10,798 nucleotides of DNA from Chloroflexota bacterium (GTDB lineage Bacteria > Chloroflexota > Chloroflexia > QHBQ01 > JADMIH01). The notes beneath the pieces are model-generated. The model saw only the letters and a list, made by a program, of their open reading frames with translations. It searched no databases and had not been told where the DNA came from. Positions 7,196 through 10,798 of this stretch are shown here, piece after piece. The DNA lies in the NCBI GenBank assembly GCA_015478675.1, contig JADMIH010000129.1, positions 1 through 10,798 of the forward strand, read 5' to 3'. Position numbers and translations under genes: made by a program. How positions within the stretch are numbered: position 1 is the first letter of the stretch; every line of letters begins with the position of its first letter.

Positions 7196-7259
7196 AGTAT
7201 AGGGAACGGATGTTATCCTGGGTTTAACGATCCTGGGGAAGTTGTTAAGAGATTGTTAA
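7196..7259 (-). promoter_or_regulatory. Pho-box-like repeats with -10 TATACT upstream of mgsA
   Basis: Two perfect TTAACA hexamers on the minus strand (7254-7259 and 7243-7248) lie exactly 11 bp apart. Looser copies TTAAAC (7222-7227) and ATAACA (7211-7216) are also 11 bp apart. Bacillus subtilis PhoP binds TT(A/C/T)A(C/T)A repeats with this spacing. A good -10, TATACT (7196-7201), sits just downstream without a -35, as expected for a promoter switched on by a bound activator. The octamer ATCCTGGG also recurs at 7215-7222 and 7230-7237, 15 bp apart. The array overlaps the last codon and stop of phoR. The repeats are seen directly; binding by the PhoB encoded here is inferred. Confidence 0.55.
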
Positions 7260-9169
7260 ATTTTCTCGGGAGGATGTTGAGGGGCCATGGGTAGGGTAAA
7301 AAAGAAGGTAGTACCGCGGCCAAGGTCACTCGTTGCCCATATTTGGCCGCCGTGGGCCTGAACGATGTGCTTGGTGATCGAGAGGCCGAGGCCCGTGCCG
7401 CCTTCGCGCGTATCTCCAGAGGTACGTGCTTTATCTACTTTATAGAATCGCTCGAATATTCGTGGCAGGTCGTCGGGTGGGATCCCAACACCGGTATCCT
7501 CTACGCTGATAAGCACACTGCTATCATGCGGAACCGCCTTGAGCGTTATACGGCCACCAGGCTCGGTGAACTTGACAGCGTTGTGTAGCAGGTTGACCAG
7601 CACCTGTTCCACTCGGCCCGGGTCGGCATTCGCAGGGGGTATCGAAGAGGCGATCTGCACATCGAGGTTTACCCCTGCCTGTTCGCTTTGGGTACGCAGT
7701 CTGCCGGCGGCTCTCTCCAGCAGTCCAGACACCTCTACCGGTTGAAGGTTCAGCTGTACCTGGCCCGACTCGATTCTCGACAGTTCAAGTAGCTCGCGCA
7801 CAAGTTGGGTTAGACCGTCCACCTCTACGTCTATCCGGTGGAGGAAGCCTTGTGCGGCTTCTGGATCATCCTTGACAGCTATGTTGAGGGTTTCCACCAG
7901 CAACTTGATGGAAGCCAGGGGGGTGCGAAGCTCATGGCCGATGTTAGCAACGAAGTCGCGGCGAGCGCGCTCCAACCTGTGTAGTTCGGTTACGTCCTGC
8001 ACCACCACCAATCCAGCGTAGCTCCGGACTTCCGCTACTTCCCCGACTTCCCCAACTTCCTGGCTTTCCTGGCCGGGGCCGGGGCCGGGCGTAGCAGCGG
8101 GCATAGGCACTACCGTGAGCACAGCCGCCAGCTTGCGCCCCCCTGCATCGATTTGCAACCTCCGGCGGTCTGTGCCGGGCTGCAGCAGCGCCGTTTGCAT
8201 CGCCTGGTGCAACTCGTGGCTGCGTGTAACTTCAATGAGCGACCGGCCCGCTGCTTTTGCCTCTGTAGTGCCGAATAGTTGGGCGGCGGCAGCGTTCATA
8301 GCTTCGAGATGGCCCTGCGCGTCTGTAATAAGGATACCGTCGTGCATGTGGGAGAGCACCGCGGCCATCTGGTTACGCTCAACAGTGCGCCTGTGAATAG
8401 TATCGCTCAGTCGTTCAGCCATCGTGTTGAACTCTCGGCTCAACTCGCCAATCTCCCCTCCTGAGGTTAGAGAGCGCACCGACAGGTCGCCTTTGCCAAA
8501 GCGGTAGGCAGTCCCCATCAATATCGTGAGTGGACCCACTATCGACCGGGCTAACAATGCACCCAACAGGGCAGCAGGTAAGCTCACGAGTAATACGGCC
8601 AGGGCTAGGTTGCCCCACAAAGTGTCACGCACCTGCTCGACCGCTGTCATTGGATACGCGACGCGCGCCACTCCGATGATGTGTGACGGGGCAGAAGGGT
8701 CCTCTACCCCTACAGCTACATAGAGCAGCCTGCGATGCACCGTGGCACTTAGGCGGCTGCTTATCCCAACGACGGAACTTGATGCGGGGGAGGGATTTGC
8801 CAGTACCTGGGCCACTTCCGGACGGCCGGCATGGTTCTCCATACGCGTTGGGTCTTCCTCCGAGTCGCCCACTACGGAGCCATCCGGTCGGATAAATGTG
8901 ACCCTCGTGCCGAAGAGCGCGCCCAGGTTGTGGGCCAGAGAGTTCGTAGCCGTCATAGGCACTCCGGCCCTGAACAGCGGAGTGGCATTGTAGGCGGCTG
9001 CGCGTGCCTGATCCGTCAGGCGGGTGCGTAGTGCCTCTTCTTCACGGGCCTCGGACTCACCACCCAGAAGAGATGCCAGCACCCCCGCCGTAAGGAGCAC
9101 CAGCGCCGCATAGCTAATGGCGATGCGTACCCAGGTCCGAGAGAACCCTGGATAAGTATATTTGGGCAT
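7256..9169 (-). CDS. phoR: Phosphate-sensing histidine kinase PhoR
   Basis: PhoR is the membrane sensor kinase that phosphorylates PhoB under phosphate limitation. Order in the 637 residues: first transmembrane segment about 15-36; an extracytoplasmic domain about 37-185 with RPDGSVVGDSEEDPTRMENH, the PAS-like sensor typical of Gram-positive PhoR; second segment about 187-208; HAMP about 206-258; PAS about 265-395; then the kinase core. This has the phospho-acceptor His412 in NIGHELRTPL, the N box with Asn530, DTGVGIP (558-564), and the GGTGLGLSI lid (590-598). All catalytic residues are present. The PAS domain carries a low-complexity insert (about 357-383). The ATG at 9169 has only a weak ribosome site (GAG). 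The gene follows phoB by 60 bases, suggesting co-transcription. Other class I kinases look similar, but context supports PhoR. Confidence 0.93.
   Translation of the reverse strand: MPKYTYPGFSRTWVRIAISYAALVLLTAGVLASLLGGESEAREEEALRTRLTDQARAAAYNATPLFRAGVPMTATNSLAHNLGALFGTRVTFIRPDGSVVGDSEEDPTRMENHAGRPEVAQVLANPSPASSSVVGISSRLSATVHRRLLYVAVGVEDPSAPSHIIGVARVAYPMTAVEQVRDTLWGNLALAVLLVSLPAALLGALLARSIVGPLTILMGTAYRFGKGDLSVRSLTSGGEIGELSREFNTMAERLSDTIHRRTVERNQMAAVLSHMHDGILITDAQGHLEAMNAAAAQLFGTTEAKAAGRSLIEVTRSHELHQAMQTALLQPGTDRRRLQIDAGGRKLAAVLTVVPMPAATPGPGPGQESQEVGEVGEVAEVRSYAGLVVVQDVTELHRLERARRDFVANIGHELRTPLASIKLLVETLNIAVKDDPEAAQGFLHRIDVEVDGLTQLVRELLELSRIESGQVQLNLQPVEVSGLLERAAGRLRTQSEQAGVNLDVQIASSIPPANADPGRVEQVLVNLLHNAVKFTEPGGRITLKAVPHDSSVLISVEDTGVGIPPDDLPRIFERFYKVDKARTSGDTREGGTGLGLSITKHIVQAHGGQIWATSDLGRGTTFFFTLPMAPQHPPEKI
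8028..8089 (-). repeat. Tandem 9-bp repeats inside phoR
   Basis: Five imperfect 9-bp units of the type ACTTCCCCG (plus-strand reading, 8028-8072) run in tandem, followed by CCGGGG units (8073-8089). In the protein they give Val-Gly-Glu repeats and a Pro-Gly run within the PAS domain. The units stay in frame (9 and 6 bp), so copy-number changes would lengthen or shorten a loop without breaking the kinase. Confidence 0.8.
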
Positions 9170-9229
9170 CAGATCTCAAGCCCGCAATTAAAGTTGCTGA
9201 CCACTGTTCTCACTGTCTCGATAAAGCTA

Positions 9230-10048
9230 TCATGCCTGGACACTGGGCGGCGGTTGCAGCTTATAGCCGATACTGTGAACCGTTTGTATGATTACGGGGT
9301 TCGCGGGGTCTTGCTCAAGCTTCAAGCGGAGCCAGCGTACATGGACGTCAACCGTGCGGGTGCTCCCCGCAAAGTCGTAGCCCCAAACTCGCTCAAGGAG
9401 AGTTTCACGGGAGAATACGTGACCTGGGTGCTGGGCCATGAAAGTCAGTAGGTCAAACTCTTTCGGTTTTAACTCTATAGTCTGGCTGGAAACGGTGACA
9501 GCGCGACGCGCCGGGTCTATAGAGAGACCTCCGATTACCAGTGGGCCCGGTTCCTGCTGCTCGTGCCAGGATTGGGCGTGGTTAGCCAACTGCGTTGGTT
9601 CACCGGCTTGATTTGCTTCGGCCGCTGAATGGTGCTCCATTCGAGGCTGCACTATTTCCGCTCTACGCAGCATGGCACGTACGCGAGCCAGCAACTCCCG
9701 CAGGCCAAAGGGCTTGGTCATGTAGTCGTCAGCGCCCAGTTCCAGGCCGAGTACTTTATCTATCTCTTCTTCTCGGGCCGACAGCATCAGGATGGGCACG
9801 GTTAGCTGCTTACGCACAGCACGGCATACATCCAGCCCGCTCATGCCGGGCAGCATAACGTCCAAAATTATCAGATCGGGTCGCTCTGCAAATGCCAGGC
9901 TAATGGCTTTATTCCCATCTGATGCGTCCAACACCTTGTATCCCTCGCGGCGCAGATTGTACCCTAACGTTTCCAGCAGGGTCTGGTCATCATCTACCAG
10001 GAGAATTGTTGCTTGGGCACCCTCTGGGGATTTGTTTATCTCGGTCAT
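9230..10048 (-). CDS. phoB: Phosphate response regulator PhoB (OmpR family)
   Basis: PhoB is the DNA-binding partner of PhoR that activates phosphate-starvation genes. The 272-residue product has a receiver domain at about 14-128 with the acidic cluster Asp19-Asp20-Asp21, phospho-acceptor Asp63 in ILDVMLPG, switch residue Ser90, and Lys112 in TKPF. A winged-helix domain at about 170-266 contains ELKPKEFDLL and the recognition-helix stretch RTVDVHVRWLR. The linker (about 131-168) is unusually long and rich in Gln, His, Glu and Ala; E. coli PhoB has only a few residues there. The ribosome site before ATG 10048 is weak (GAAAG). It is the first gene of the phoB-phoR pair, with its promoter at 10096-10124. 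Other OmpR-family regulators share this architecture; the name rests on the neighbouring phoR and pst genes. Confidence 0.93.
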   Translation of the reverse strand: MTEINKSPEGAQATILLVDDDQTLLETLGYNLRREGYKVLDASDGNKAISLAFAERPDLIILDVMLPGMSGLDVCRAVRKQLTVPILMLSAREEEIDKVLGLELGADDYMTKPFGLRELLARVRAMLRRAEIVQPRMEHHSAAEANQAGEPTQLANHAQSWHEQQEPGPLVIGGLSIDPARRAVTVSSQTIELKPKEFDLLTFMAQHPGHVFSRETLLERVWGYDFAGSTRTVDVHVRWLRLKLEQDPANPVIIQTVHSIGYKLQPPPSVQA

Positions 10049-10095
10049 AGCTTTCGTGCCAGAATTAATCGGAACAGTATAGTAGACATCACCCA

Positions 10096-10124
10096 GTTAT
10101 ACCACGCCCTAACGGAAGTGTCAG
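10096..10124 (-). promoter_or_regulatory. Sigma-70-type promoter of phoB
   Basis: On the minus strand CTGACA (10119-10124) and TATAAC (10096-10101) are separated by exactly 17 bases; each matches its consensus at five of six positions. Transcription would begin near 10089, about 40 bases before the phoB ATG. No TTAACA-type repeats are visible here, so any autoregulation is not apparent. The -35 box may lie inside the end of the neighbouring IS6-type element. Confidence 0.65.
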
Positions 10125-10628
10125 AACTCAGCGGAGCAGTTGGCGTAGAAGCCGTCCATCGGTTATGCTTGGCAAGATCTTATCATCTCGTCAAGGAACA
10201 GCCATGAAGTGTCCACATTGTGCCTCTGCTGCAACCACTCAACTGTCAGGCAAAAGATCTCTTGGCTATACCACTTTTAGATGCAACACCTGCTCGCGGA
10301 GGTTCAACGAGCGCACCGGCACCCCGTACAACCATTTACAGTTCCCAACGGACATAGTGCTGCTAGTCGTCTTGTGGCGTGTCAGATACACGCTCAGCCT
10401 CCGCGACCTGTCTGAGATGTTCCTGGTGCGAGGGTTCGAGTTCAACAAGGAAACTCTATGCGATCAATGCAGTCAGAGATTGGGAAGCCCGACTTTGCTC
10501 CGCTTATCACGCAGCACCTTCGATCCAGGCGCAAGGGCAACGCTTGCCGTTCGTGGTATACGGATGAGACATATGTGCGTGTGAGCGGCAAATGGTGCTA
10601 CCTGTACCGAGCCATTGATAAAGACGGC
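10114..10628 (+). mobile_element. Truncated IS6-family insertion sequence
   Basis: The element holds a broken IS6-family transposase gene. The left tip is proposed at GGAAGTGTCAGAAC (10114-10127), 90 bases before the transposase start, because it has the size, position and general GG...TGT form of IS6-family ends. This is inference, since no matching right end or 8-bp target duplication is visible. Transposase similarity stops near 10628, exactly where two hairpins begin, so the right part has been lost or displaced. The left boundary is uncertain by tens of bases. Confidence 0.5.
10204..10628 (+). pseudogene. IS6-family transposase, frameshifted and truncated
   Basis: The reading begins at ATG 10204 with AAGGA upstream. 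The first frame encodes a zinc ribbon (CPHC and CNTC) and the IS6-family helix-turn-helix region with FNERTGTPYNHLQFPTDIV and SLRDLSEMF. After FNKET (near 10453) about 16 extra bases shift the frame; VRDWEAR continues in the second frame (10472-10492). One extra C near 10493 moves FAPLITQHL and WYTDETYVRVSGKWCYLYRAIDKDG into the third frame. The DET motif holds the first catalytic Asp of the DDE triad. The second Asp and the Glu are missing because similarity ends near 10628; an intact IS6 transposase continues about 100 residues further. It cannot make an active enzyme. It reads away from phoB, so the two are divergent. Confidence 0.85.
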
Positions 10629-10692
10629 AGTAGCGATGCTACTGACAGCCAGGTAATGACGGGTCTATAGTCAGGTCTGGCATTACCTGGCT
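10628..10692. repeat. Pair of adjacent hairpins at the transposase break
   Basis: CAGTAGC (10628-10634) pairs perfectly with GCTACTG (10638-10644) across a 3-base loop. Two bases later AGCCAGGTAATG (10647-10658) pairs perfectly with CATTACCTGGCT (10681-10692), a 12-bp stem with a 22-base loop. The first base coincides with the end of transposase similarity. No T-run follows. This could be the end of a second element (a MITE or an IS200/IS605-type subterminal palindrome) inserted into the IS6 copy, or a REP-like unit. Confidence 0.6.
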
Positions 10693-10726
10693 ATGCTGTG
10701 ATTCGCTTGCCGTGCATACGTGCGAT

Positions 10727-10798
10727 TTAGAATGTCTCCCCTGTTGTGTTGGCTACCATGAGCATCCGTGCGTAAAACGTTGTCTGGGACAGCTTCTC
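10727..10798 (-). CDS. Possible C-terminal end of an unknown gene
   Basis: A minus-strand frame enters from the right edge and stops at TAA 10727-10729 after 23 codons (ending FYARMLMVANTTGETF). It is too short to assign and may be chance. Together with 10693-10726, where I see nothing, it forms the right end of the window. Confidence 0.2.
   Translation of the reverse strand, partial: EKLSQTTFYARMLMVANTTGETF

Noticed and set aside
1..10798. CRISPR array, tRNA or rRNA genes
   Set aside because: No regularly spaced repeat arrays and no tRNA- or rRNA-like sequence were seen on either strand by eye.

Overview
The window holds a nearly complete phosphate-starvation (Pho) gene cluster, with every core gene on the minus strand. 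In transcription order (right to left) it reads phoB, phoR, mgsA, pstS, pstC, pstA, pstB, a second pstB, phoU. Mobile-element debris flanks it on both sides. Several traits recall Gram-positive or Chloroflexota bacteria. PstS is a lipoprotein on a long Thr/Ser/Gly linker. PhoR has a Gram-positive-style extracytoplasmic PAS-like sensor. Two tandem pstB genes follow pstA, as in Bacillus. DNA-binding repeats upstream of mgsA resemble the Bacillus PhoP box. Together with the transposon debris and a base composition that looks moderately GC-rich by eye (not computed), my best guess is a filamentous Chloroflexota such as Ktedonobacteria. This is an inference only.

Layout. Bases 1-84 are the last codons of a serine resolvase reading right. 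Bases 85-426 contain no recognised gene, but an open minus-strand frame starts at 403, 23 bases after phoU, and runs off the window start. PhoU, the two PstB ATPases, PstA and PstC occupy 427-5109. A 171-base gap with strong hairpins separates pstC from pstS (5281-6537). A divergent methylglyoxal synthase gene (6638-7093) lies between pstS and phoR. PhoR (7256-9169) and PhoB (9230-10048) form a two-gene unit with a good sigma-70-type promoter at 10096-10124. A frameshifted, truncated IS6-family transposase on the plus strand follows, ending at a pair of hairpins at 10628-10692.

How the genes work together. PstS captures external phosphate, PstC and PstA form the channel, and PstB powers transport. 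PhoU conveys transporter status to PhoR, which phosphorylates PhoB, which activates the regulon. MgsA releases inorganic phosphate from dihydroxyacetone phosphate and is classically active when phosphate is scarce, so its place as first gene of the likely mgsA-pstS-C-A-B-B-phoU operon makes metabolic sense. The only TTAACA-type direct repeats I found lie upstream of mgsA, so that promoter may drive the transporter as well.

Most unusual points: mgsA inside the Pho cluster with altered active-site residues; mutually exclusive hairpins between pstS and pstC; a phoB promoter whose -35 box appears to lie in the end of an IS6-type element; and a possible extra gene directly after phoU.
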